Below are positions 49,362 to 58,114 of a stretch of DNA of 64,000 nucleotides, one piece after another (position 1 is the stretch's first letter; each line of letters starts with the position of its first letter). Source of the stretch: Sphingobacteriales bacterium. Its GTDB lineage: Bacteria; Bacteroidota; Bacteroidia; Chitinophagales; Chitinophagaceae. The notes under the pieces were generated by a model that saw nothing but the letters and a program-made list of their open reading frames with translations, made no database searches and had not been told where the DNA came from. Both the position numbers and the translations under genes were made by a program. The stretch spans positions 682,001 to 746,000 of the forward strand of contig JADJGB010000008.1 of the NCBI GenBank assembly GCA_016708305.1, written 5' to 3'.

Positions 49362-49843
49362 TCATTCTTCCTCTAAGTAATCCTTTAGCTTTGATCGTAA
49401 CACCCTAATTATTATACTGCATGTCATCATTTCTGAATTTGCCAGACCTTTACGGTGTTTCTTTTTGTGCACCCGTTCGTCCCTCCATGAGCAAAATTTT
49501 TTATATTTTCCTACTCTGTCATCAAAAAATCATTAAAAAATGGCTCGTATTTTGTTTCGGCATTTACCTCTGGCAATAGTGGCTTGAGGTTGCAACTCGG
49601 ATTGCCTTTTTGAACACCTTTGAAGACAACAAGGTAAACTGCATTTTTCATTGCCTGGTCAACTGCATCTAAGCGATTTCTGCCGGTTCCCCAGGAACGC
49701 AATGTTACTGATCCATCTAATTCAACCCCTAAACATTCGGGTTCGATAGTATAGTATCCAATGTTTGAATTTCGTTGGGCAATTGCACCATTAAGCAGGC
49801 TTCCTGCAAGTAAAACCAAACTTATAAATATTAGATTTCTCAT
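49362..49843 (-). CDS. LPP20-like exported protein, paralogue 2 (one frameshift near 49526)
   Basis: Signal peptide MRNLIFISLVLLAGSLLNGA; mature part GVELDGSVTLRSWGTGRNRL, AVDQAMKNAVYLVVFKGVQK, then a break in the AAAAAA run at 49524-49529. The true end is in another frame: DDRVGKYKKFCSWRDERVHK, then CSIIIRVLRSKLKDYLEEE, with the stop at 49362. Joined length about 160 aa. The repeated-AxxxA helix followed by VVFKG and a terminal strand pair is shared with the protein at 49882-50402. The family is like LPP20/FlgT-N envelope proteins; role unknown. Confidence 0.72.
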
Positions 49844-49881
49844 ACTTTGAAAATGCTTTTTTTAACAGTGTACAGATACTT

Positions 49882-50402
49882 TTAAAAACCACTATTTAAA
49901 CTGCGAATCATACCTGCATCTTCCAGGTCTTTTCGCAAACCAGCCACATTAATCGAAACCACCACACCAATTTTATACTCTTTACCTACTTTCAACCGGT
50001 CTTCGGCTGCAACAGACCCATCATTGGAGATGTTGACAAACTTCATGTACTTACCTCCCTCGTGAAAAAAATTCCTGAAAAATTCGGCTTGTTCCACCTC
50101 CAGATTGGGATTGGTGGTAAGCGGGCGTTGCCCAGGTACTCCCTGCATTCCTGTAAACCCTTTGAAAATCACGCCATGCACTGCATTCTTTTGGCCTGCT
50201 CAATAGCGACAACCGGCCTTTTTGAATATGACCATACTTTGATAAGGTAAGTGCCTTGCGCACCCACGCCAACCGGGTCAATTTCATACACCCATTCTCG
50301 GGTGTCTTTATCTGCTTTTTTATTCTGCGCAAATAATGGGAACGTGTAATTGGTGCTTATCACGATAAGCAAAAGCACATATATAGTAATATTTTTCTTC
50401 AT
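49882..50402 (-). CDS. LPP20-like exported protein, paralogue 1 (one frameshift near 50187)
   Basis: Signal peptide MKKNITIYVLLLIVISTNYT; then VGVGAQGTYLIKVWSYSKRP, VVAIEQAKRNAVHGVIFKGF after restoring one A near 50186, and EQAEFFRNFFHEGGKYMKFV to VVVSINVAGLRKDLEDAGMI. About 173 aa when joined. Paralogous to the next gene downstream: both have signal peptide, one helix with AxxNAV, an FFNDFF/FFRNFF stretch and a final VxVxxxxLRKxLxxxG. Periplasmic location is predicted. Function unknown; a two-subunit assembly is conceivable. Confidence 0.72.
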
Positions 50403-50482
50403 AAAAATTGAATAAATAAAAACTCAACGTTATAATCTAATTTTTAAATTCACTGCTGCTCCATAACCAAGACTAGTTTTAT

Positions 50483-52483
50483 CTATTGATTCAAAACCCC
50501 ACTTATCAGATGATGAAGTTTTGTCTGCTGTGTCAGATATTTATTATTTTTAGTTTTGGCTCGTGTGCGAAAATAACCTCCCGGTTTAAGCTCTATGCTG
50601 AACACAGGACTAATATTGAAGCCAACCCCGATACCCGCTTGGGCAAAATATGACCGCCAGATAAAATCTTTTTTATCATTCTGAACGCTTTGTGTTCCCA
50701 CTTTTTTAAATTTATACTCTTGCAAACCGGCACCAATCAATGGTCTGACATAAATATTGCCTTTATTAAGAAAATAAACTTCTTTGGATAGATTAAATCC
50801 ATAGAAGTAAGCTTTTCCATCGGCCTTTTCATTATTTGATGTTAAATTTTGCTGAGGTGTTTCAATCCTTCCAGTAAATACACCGTTCATTAGATTGACA
50901 CCACCTTCAATACCAAAATACCAACCCGGACTATTTAGCGGTCGAGAAATATTCAAATCCAAACTCACATTTCCTCCACCCATGGCACTGTTATTAGAGT
51001 GTTTGTACCCAATACTAAGAACAAATCCTGCGTCCTCCTTGCTTTTCATAAACATACCCGGATACAAATGTTTTCCGCTTACCTGATAAAATTGGGATGG
51101 GTTAGACTCACCTGTAGTCACACTTTTATTGTCGCTAATTTTCTTTACCCTTACTACTCCCTTGCGATTTAATACCTGATCGCCGTTAGATGATTGCTCA
51201 ATTTCGTAAATAATGAACCGTTGATCCATATGTAAACCTTCCTTTTTCCCAAGTTTTGCCAGCACCGGATAAGCATTAAATACTGTTGTTTTTAGTTTAA
51301 AATCTTCAATTTTTGTAATCAATGATGAAAAAGCATTTTCCTGAATATGAGCTGGAATTTCTTCAATCAGTTCAGCCATGGATTTTTTTCTAACATAAGG
51401 AAGTGGATTTTTTGATTGCGTAGCCGATACTGTATTTTTTACAGTGGTAATCATCTCGATTGGAAATCTTGCATCAGCCCAGGCGGCAATCTTTTTGCTG
51501 TCCTGATTTTTCTGATCTACCCAATAATTGTCATAAAACGTTCTTGCTACAGAATCCGCGAAATTTACTTTATACACATAAGCCGTGTAATCACATTTAT
51601 AGCCTTTCTCGCTCCGGTTTACGGGCTTGTAATCTTTATTATACCTATTTTGCTGATCAACACGATCATAATAGACTTCCATATCATACAAATCATTAAT
51701 TTCATAAACCAAAACATAAGATTTATCAATCAACTGCTCTCCAATCATTTCGATACGGCTTGTGTTCGACCCACGAGATGTTATAGCATCTGCATCAGTT
51801 GCTGTATAAGCGCCTCTTTGGGCTACCAGCGAATAATTAAAATTCCCCTGCTGGTCGCGCCCCCACCATTTTGCAATGATGGGATTAGTGGCTGATTGAA
51901 CATAATTTTCAATATCTGCTGTGGATTTCAGATCATAAAATTGTATGCTATGTGCATCAAATCTGCTATCGGGATCAAGATTTTTGAACCGATTGATAAC
52001 TGTTGTTTCATCCGCATTTTTAGGTTGCAGAAACAATGTAGTTATGGAAGGACGTAAATATTTCGTTTCTATTTTTTTTGTTGCATTGGCAGAAAGCGAA
52101 CGGTTGTTTTTTATTAGCTTTGATCCTGTTTCACGCTCCGAACTTTTTTTAGGAGAACGAGGTGTGGGTAATCTGCGTTGCCTTTTTACTGGTGCGATGG
52201 TATCTGCCTCATTGATTTGTGTTTTGGCTTTCCTGATAGGGCGAGGTGGTGGTAACGGCTTTCTTTGATACCTTTTATTTATAGTTGTAGTGCTATCTGC
52301 CTCATTGGTTTGAGTTTTGATTTTCCTGAAAGGTCGAGGTGGTGGTGGCGGCTTTCTTTGATACCTTTTATTTATAGTTGTAGTGCTATCTGTCCCATTT
52401 TCTTTTGTTGAGACTTTCTGTGCGTATAAGGTTTGCCCCATTCCTATTGTTAGGAGCAATAAGCAGAGTATTACTTTTCTCAT
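50483..52483 (-). CDS. outer-membrane beta-barrel protein with proline-rich repeats
   Basis: 666 aa from the ATG at 52483 (MRKVILCLLLLTIGMGQTLY, cleavage after LYAQ). Residues 30-115 are basic and proline-rich with two 31-residue tandem repeats (core TTTINKRYQRKPPPPPRP) and a third partial unit. The middle (about 150-480) is mixed alpha/beta with YVQSATNPIIAKWWGRDQQG and a possible FlgT-like segment at YPVLAKLGKKEGLHMDQRFI. The last 180 residues are an OmpA/OmpW-like eight-strand barrel (VGFNISPVFSIELKPGGYFR near the end). The cationic, Pro-rich spacer may cross the peptidoglycan. Frame intact. No named family recognised for the whole protein. Confidence 0.8.
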   Translation of the reverse strand: MRKVILCLLLLTIGMGQTLYAQKVSTKENGTDSTTTINKRYQRKPPPPPRPFRKIKTQTNEADSTTTINKRYQRKPLPPPRPIRKAKTQINEADTIAPVKRQRRLPTPRSPKKSSERETGSKLIKNNRSLSANATKKIETKYLRPSITTLFLQPKNADETTVINRFKNLDPDSRFDAHSIQFYDLKSTADIENYVQSATNPIIAKWWGRDQQGNFNYSLVAQRGAYTATDADAITSRGSNTSRIEMIGEQLIDKSYVLVYEINDLYDMEVYYDRVDQQNRYNKDYKPVNRSEKGYKCDYTAYVYKVNFADSVARTFYDNYWVDQKNQDSKKIAAWADARFPIEMITTVKNTVSATQSKNPLPYVRKKSMAELIEEIPAHIQENAFSSLITKIEDFKLKTTVFNAYPVLAKLGKKEGLHMDQRFIIYEIEQSSNGDQVLNRKGVVRVKKISDNKSVTTGESNPSQFYQVSGKHLYPGMFMKSKEDAGFVLSIGYKHSNNSAMGGGNVSLDLNISRPLNSPGWYFGIEGGVNLMNGVFTGRIETPQQNLTSNNEKADGKAYFYGFNLSKEVYFLNKGNIYVRPLIGAGLQEYKFKKVGTQSVQNDKKDFIWRSYFAQAGIGVGFNISPVFSIELKPGGYFRTRAKTKNNKYLTQQTKLHHLISGVLNQ
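52208..52393 (-). repeat. two 93-bp tandem coding repeats (31 aa each)
   Basis: Units 52301-52393 and 52208-52300 encode near-identical 31-aa blocks with core NKRYQRKPPPPPRP / NKRYQRKPLPPPRP. The period is a multiple of three, so copy number can vary without breaking the frame. Confidence 0.85.
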
Positions 52484-52511
52484 ATTTAAATTAGTTTTTA
52501 GGTACATACGC

Positions 52512-53149
52512 TTATTTCAAATAAAGTTTTCCTATTGAATCTATTTGTCGTTGTTTGAACCCCGTAATTGGTATATTTTTTAATGCCATACCTTGAAACA
52601 TTGTGGTGCTGGGGTTTACGGGTACATTATCCGAATCATAAGAAACAAACGAAACTTCACCCTTTGTTACTAAAGATACAGTAAAGGTTCTGCTGTAACT
52701 ATTATTGCCATCAACTGGCCAAAATGTAAAGGGCAGTAATACATAAGCCGAAATCTGGGTGTTCTTGGAATAAAAACTCGTGCAATAGAAAACAATAATT
52801 CCATTGTTATAGTATCCATTTAATAATTCTGGCCAACTTATACGAGCCTGATAGGTATTGTTATAACCCCAGGTAGTTGGAACATAAAACCAGTTACTTG
52901 AATCTAAATAAAAAGTTTTGGTAATCACCCTATCCCTGGAGCTCCTGTAGCACCTGTGTTTCCAGCAGCCCCAGTCGCACCTGTACTTCCAGTTGCGCCT
53001 GTACTTCCGGTAGCTCCTGTATTTCCGGTAGCTCCTGTATTTCCGGCAACTCCTTGTACTCCATTCTGTCCTTGTGTTCCTTGAGGACCTTCTTTTGCAC
53101 AGCCCAAAGAAATGAGGATTATTAAGATCCACTTGTAATACTTTCTCAT
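52512..53149 (-). CDS. collagen-like lipoprotein (one frameshift near 52935)
   Basis: Signal peptide with lipobox (MRKYYKWILIILISLGCAKE). Residues 20-71 are 17 Gly-X-Y triplets (GPQGTQGQNGVQGVAG, then GNT/GAT/GST repeats) built of 18-bp DNA repeats; this predicts a trimeric triple helix. The frame ends after APGIG; one G restored at 52934-52936 continues APGDRVITKTFYLDSSNWFY and a beta-rich C-terminal domain of about 140 aa with GMALKNIPITGFKQRQIDSI at the end. Surface display is likely. It is the first gene after the LytTR regulator (167-bp gap). The start at 53149 is chosen over TTG at 53155. Confidence 0.85.
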
Positions 53150-53315
53150 ATACAATTATTTTTCCTGCCTACTCTTTCAAAATGTGGTTTTCGGCTTCCC
53201 CGTTTAGTTTAAAAATTTATAGTTTCTACAACTTAAAATTTGTGTACCTTAAAGGTGGTACAGTTTTTTTTAACTATCAAATAAGTAGGATAAACAATTA
53301 TATGAACAGGACAAA

Positions 53316-54062
53316 CTATTTCAACGCTTTTTTAAAAGCATTACCTATTGGCACATCTTCATTGGTGATGGTAATATAATGGTCTTTTCTTATTGCCGAT
53401 ATTTTTTGGGTATTCACAATGAAAGACTGGTGTACCTGCCGGAAATAGGATGGTAGCTGTGCCAATATTTTTTCTATGGTGGTACCCATAATAAAAAACG
53501 TATGGGGTTGCTGAAACTTGAAAACGATTGTATTTCTTTTTATATGGTTGAATGATTGTATAATGTTGATATGGTCAAACTTGATTTCTTTATTTATAAA
53601 ATCGTATTCCGAAAAATGCGCTTTCATCAATTGCTCAAAAGGCGTGTTTTCAAAATATTTTCCTTTAAAAAAAACGGTTTTTATTTTGCAGATACCGTAA
53701 TCGGGCATTGCTATTTTTATAGCGGCTAATAATTGCTCTTCTATAACCGGCTTAGTGATAAAAGTGGCGGGTTTGTACAGGCGTGCTGTTTTTAAAGTCG
53801 CTTCGTCTGAATAGCCACTAAAAAAAATAAACGGAATATGGTAATGCTCCTGTATGTAATGGGCTATTCTGATACCGGCATCTTCATCATCAAAAAGCCG
53901 AATATCCAGCAATACCAAATCGGGTAATTCAATTGATAGCCAGTCAACACTTTCTTGATAAGTATCTCTTATCTCACATTGACCAATTTCTTTTTTTTCT
54001 AGCAACTCTTTTATTCGATAAGCAATTATAAACTCATCTTCTACAATTAATATTTTTTTCAT
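53316..54062 (-). CDS. LytTR response regulator
   Basis: 248 aa. Receiver domain (1-120) with acidic pair in ILIVEDEFII, phospho-acceptor Asp in LVLLDIRLFDD, conserved Ser in FIFFSGYSDEA and Lys in FITKPV. C-terminal LytTR DNA-binding domain (about 150-245): INIIQSFNHIKRNTIVFKFQ, FFIMGTTIEKILAQLPSYFR, QVHQSFIVNTQKISAIRKDH. It starts 4 bp after the kinase stop. LytTR proteins bind direct repeats about 21 bp apart upstream of targets; the neighbouring exported-protein genes are plausible targets. Confidence 0.93.
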   Translation of the reverse strand: MKKILIVEDEFIIAYRIKELLEKKEIGQCEIRDTYQESVDWLSIELPDLVLLDIRLFDDEDAGIRIAHYIQEHYHIPFIFFSGYSDEATLKTARLYKPATFITKPVIEEQLLAAIKIAMPDYGICKIKTVFFKGKYFENTPFEQLMKAHFSEYDFINKEIKFDHINIIQSFNHIKRNTIVFKFQQPHTFFIMGTTIEKILAQLPSYFRQVHQSFIVNTQKISAIRKDHYITITNEDVPIGNAFKKALK

Positions 54063-54066
54063 GGCA

Positions 54067-57000
54067 TTATAGTTTTATTATGCAACAAGCTCCATTTTCG
54101 TTAAAAAAACTGATTTTTCCTCTTAACTGATTGGCCAATCCTTCTAGAAGAATTCGTCCGAAACCTTCAGATTTTTGTTTTAAAAATGCAGCGTCATATC
54201 CCACGCCACTATCTTTATATGTAAGTATTATGTTTGTTTTTTTTGTTTCTACGGTTACAAAAATTTTCTTTTCGTCAATATTGGTAAACGCATATTTAAG
54301 TGAATTGGTTATGAGTTCATTAATCATCAGCGCTAGTATGGTAGATATTTTTTGCGGTACATTCACCTTTGCAGCTATCAATATTTGGATATCATGATTC
54401 AAGCCATATTGTGCTAAAAGCGATGAACTCATTTTTTCAACAATAGGCTGAAAATAGACCGTTTCAAGCGTGTCGCCTTTGTATAATTGCCTGTGTACTG
54501 TAGAAATAGCAATGATATTGTTGTCAATATCAGCCAATTTTTCTGGCGTAATTGTGTCCTTATACTTGTTTAATAAGCTGCTGATGATACCTAGGCTATT
54601 ATGTACCCGATGGTGTTGTTCTTTTTGCAAATTTTCCGGCTCACCATTATTTACTGGGGACTAGGCAAAAAGTTTATGCAGTCTGAAAAGAAAGAATTTT
54701 ATCAGTTACGCCTCTAAGGTTAGCCCTGAATAGTTTTATTTTAGCGTTGAATGATTCTGCATTGGCATTTGTATTTCCGGTTATTGAAGAAATTAAGTAT
54801 GTTATCTAAATTATATTTTACGGTATTAGCAACGGTATAAAACTCTTTTAATGCCTGCTCTTGTACTTTTTGTATCCATTGTTCAAACGCTGTCTTAGCA
54901 GATGCTTTTGTTGGTTTTCGTATATGTTTCTAAAGGCTAAAGTTTGGTGGTAAGCAGTTTCTAATTCAGGGAAATATTTGAATAACAGGGTGGCTCTTTG
55001 TATTTGATTTTCTGTCCAGTCGTTTTGTTTTTTGGCTAAATATATTTTGCCCTTGCCAGTAATTGTTTAGGTGTTTCACCATTTTCCAGCATTACTGGTT
55101 CATATTTTATTTGTTGTTCTTTAGCCTTTTTAATGGCTGCATTTTCTTTGTCTAATTCTTTCCATCGCAGGTTTATTCTTATGTGTTGCAAGGCTTCCAT
55201 TGCCAGTTTTATTACATGGAATCTGTCGGTAACCAGAGTGGCATTTGTAAATACCTGCTTTACGGCACTTTCCATGTTTTTGCCATATCAAGAGTGACTT
55301 CTTTACCTGCAAACGCTTGTGTTCACAAAGTTTCATTAGGGTGGTTATAATGTCTTTAGAGTAGTGTTCCTTGGATGACGGCTACCAATGTACCCTGCGT
55401 TGCCCTGCCGTTTTAGTGGGTAAGAAATGTGTATAATTCTCCTTTGATAAACTTAGTTCATCTATGCTTAGGTAGGCTCAATGTTGTCCGGAAAAAGAAG
55501 ATAATCTTCGCAGTGAGTGAGCTGGTTCCAGTCTTTAAAACCACTGCTATACTTTTTATAATGACGGTTTAATTTTGAAGGCTGTATCTGATGGTAACCA
55601 GCTATGTTGCTGATAGTATCAACCTTTGTATCAACCTGTACCTTTTAAAAAATCCGATAGTTCTTTGGTTAACCCTGAACCTTCGGCTACAAATGAAAAG
55701 TCGTTTCTGATAATTTTACCAGCCTCTTTTATGTCGCCAGCGTCTTCTTTTTATTGCCAAATAAACTGCTTTGCCACGTTTAGGAAATCCTGTAGGGTTA
55801 TCTCCGTAAAACCTTTGACTCATATTGGGTACCATCCACATCTCCCAATATCATATTCCGTTCTTCCAATGAAATCTGAAAATAAACTGACCTGTCCTTT
55901 ACAAGCATAGTTCATCTATACCTGTAATATCAAAATATTCCAATAACCCCTTGGGTAAAAAATGACCGATATATGATGTATCCATGCAACAAAATTAGGC
56001 GTACTCCCCATTTAATGAAAGTGACCCAATTTTCCAAGTACCGTTTTTGTTTTCTTATTTTATAGTTTTGAAAAAAGAGGATGATAGCGAATAGAAAAGC
56101 TAATAATAAAATGGGTAAAATATATTTGAATAGTCTGGTGAAAAAGAAAGTTTCTTTTTGTATTGCTTCAATTTTCAGAAACCGCTCATTTAAACTATCT
56201 ATGATCATGCTTTTGATGGAAGCTGTTTTATCGTTGGCTATAATTAATTTATTTAATGAATCCAATGCTACATGTAGTTTTTCATCTGCCTTACCTTCTG
56301 CCTTTTCTTTTTCCAATAATGCTTCAGGTTTTTTAAGAATAGTATAGTCTGGTTCATATTGTACATTTGCTGCAAATTCTTTATTACAATTAGTCGTTTT
56401 AATATAAGTGGGTGGAGGAGTGTGGTATCCATATTCTGATTTAAATATTATTTTATAGGAACCGAAAGGAAGACCGCTTATTTTTTCGTTTGCTTGCAGC
56501 CAGGTAGTACCATCGTCGAAACTCCATTTGCCAATGCCGCTTGGGGTCATATTTACTTTTAGGGAAGCCTCAGGTAAAAACTCATTCATCCTGTCATAGT
56601 TGATGTACCTGCTGGCAGGGTAAATAAAGTATTCGGGCCATAATGGATCTAATTTACATTCACAATTATTTCTGTCAGATATTATGGGAAGATACCCTCT
56701 TTTCAAAGTAGGATTTACCGGTGGTGCTCTTCTTATGGAAAAGGAAAACAAATTTTCCTGATTTCTTTCTTTGTAAGCTTTACCTATAAGCTGTCCTGCG
56801 TACACATATTGCCCCGTTTGCACGGAAGGGTAAATACCCATATAGCTGGAAGTAATGGTATTGCCATTAATCCATACCGCATCATTTTCCTGATTTTCTT
56901 CGAAAGTGCTGGTGGTGGTAAATACATTTACAACCCCAGAATGCACTGCAAAAATATTCTCAGATTCTAGTAACTTATAGCTGCACAATACAGATTTCTT

Positions 57001-57201
57001 TCCTCTGCCCGCACAAGATTTAGTCAGGCTGGTGTCGCCAAAAGAATACCCAACGGCTTCAGTTTTTGACCGTGGGGTTGCTTTTAAAAACGGGGAAAAC
57101 AAAGAAAGCCCTTTTCCTCTATCCAGCTCAAAACAAGGCTGTGAAAGTGAAAACAGTGAGGTAAAACATAGTACAAACAAAGCTGTTAATTTGCTTCTCA
57201 T
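54067..57201 (-). CDS. membrane sensor histidine kinase with M23-like sensor, interrupted by ISL3
   Basis: Sensor kinase of the two-component pair. Start at 57201 (MRSKLTALFVLCFTSLFSLS, signal peptide). Residues about 85-180 look like a LytM/M23 peptidase fold (ENIFAVHSGVVNVFTTTS, TGQYVYAGQLIGKAYKERNQ) without the metal-binding His and Asp. An Ig-like segment (GKWSFDDGTTWLQANEKISG), a coiled coil, a membrane helix (YILPILLLAFLFAIILFF) and RKQKRYLEN follow. The ISL3 element (54638-56027) splits the frame there; it resumes LQKEQHHRVHNSLGIISSLL (phospho-His), N-box MINELITNSLKYAF and G-boxes YKDSGVGYD, GFGRILLEGLANQL. Removing the element and one 8-bp duplicate restores one frame of about 580 aa. 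In this strain the kinase is disrupted. Confidence 0.88.
54638..56027 (-). mobile_element. ISL3-family element inserted in the sensor kinase gene
   Basis: 1390 bp. Ends GGCTCACCATTATTTACTGG (left) and, complemented, GGGTCACTTTCATTAAATGG (right), imperfect inverted repeats. The 8-bp target AATTTTCC is duplicated at 54630-54637 and 56028-56035. ISL3 elements make 8-bp duplications. Confidence 0.9.
54661..55910 (-). pseudogene. ISL3 transposase, frameshifted
   Basis: Pieces in several frames: ELSLSKGELYTFLTHKTAGQ-like start region near 55440, TLMKLCEHKRLQVKKSLL near 55300, MESAVKQVFTNATLVTDRFH and VIKLAMEALQHIRINLRWKE (55036-55275), FEQWIQKVQEQALKEFYTVA, and the diagnostic end RNTNANAESFNAKIKLFRAN, FFLFRLHKLFA with stop at 54661. 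No single frame exceeds 80 aa. It shows at least four shifts, so it is probably dead, though some breaks may be sequencing error. N-terminal boundary is approximate. Confidence 0.75.
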
Positions 57202-57468
57202 AGCAATGTACAAGATACAAAATATTTTGTTAAATTTTTGCTATTCAGGATAAACGAGTATTTTTTCAGGACGAATCCATATTTCCGCATCTTTTATTTC
57301 TCAATGGCCGTACAAAAATAACAGGAATGTTCCCTCTATTCTGTGAAATTTGATGTTAATAACTTTTTGTGCAATACTTTAGGTGCGGTAGTTTTTAAAA
57401 TTATCTAATTTCAAAATGCAAAATATCCCCCAATCTATTTTCTCAATTATGTACCATGTTTAATGTAA

Positions 57469-57963
57469 ATGATGCAGGATCGGTGGAGTTTGGAAGCTAA
57501 AATGGTAGAACGATTTGGGGAAAAACCCGATTTGGAAACCATTTTATTTTTAATAGGGGTGCAAGAATATGGAAGTGATTAACATAAATTTCCATATACC
57601 TCAGTTTGGAATTAATTAATCTTTCAAAAAATGTAAAATTATTTTATATAGGAAAACTGATTTCCAATAAAAAGCCCATATTGGATGAAAATATTTTAGC
57701 GGAAAGTTGTGTATTGTTTGGCGATCCGGAAAGGCTGTATCCTGCAAAAATTAAGGTTGTTTTATAAAGGAAGGCCGTTGAAAAAAATAATTATTTTGAC
57801 AATATGGTTACAATTCAAAAAATGTTATCCTATACCAATTAAAACAGGAAGGGGGCAGCAAGAAAGGCAAATTGGAAGTTTGAAAGAAAGTTTTTTTATA
57901 AATCAAAATTATAAATATCATATAGTTCTAATGATAAAGTTTAAATCCCAAAACTTAGAATAA
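57469..57963 (+). pseudogene. degenerate conserved hypothetical sequence
   Basis: Short frames follow each other: MMQDRWSLEAKMVERFGEKP to GVQEYGSD (stop at 57582), KLISNKKPILDENILAESCV with LFGDPERLYPAKIK (about 57640-57760), and RPLKKIIILTIWLQFKKCYP with KTGRGQQERQIGSLKESFFI (57770-57963). Each has protein-like composition and the last two seem to belong together, but I cannot name the family. I treat 57469-57963 as remains of one or two genes. The upstream 57214-57468 shows no gene. Confidence 0.35.
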
Positions 57964-58114
57964 CTACTCCTAAAGGAGCATCCAAGCCAAAATAAATCAA
58001 GCTACCAATTATCTTTTAAAACCGGTGGCATTTATTTTTAAAAATATGAGCAATATTTGCTTATCTGCATTACCTAGCTACCGATTGATTGTGGACTATA
58101 ATTTGAAGTAAAAA

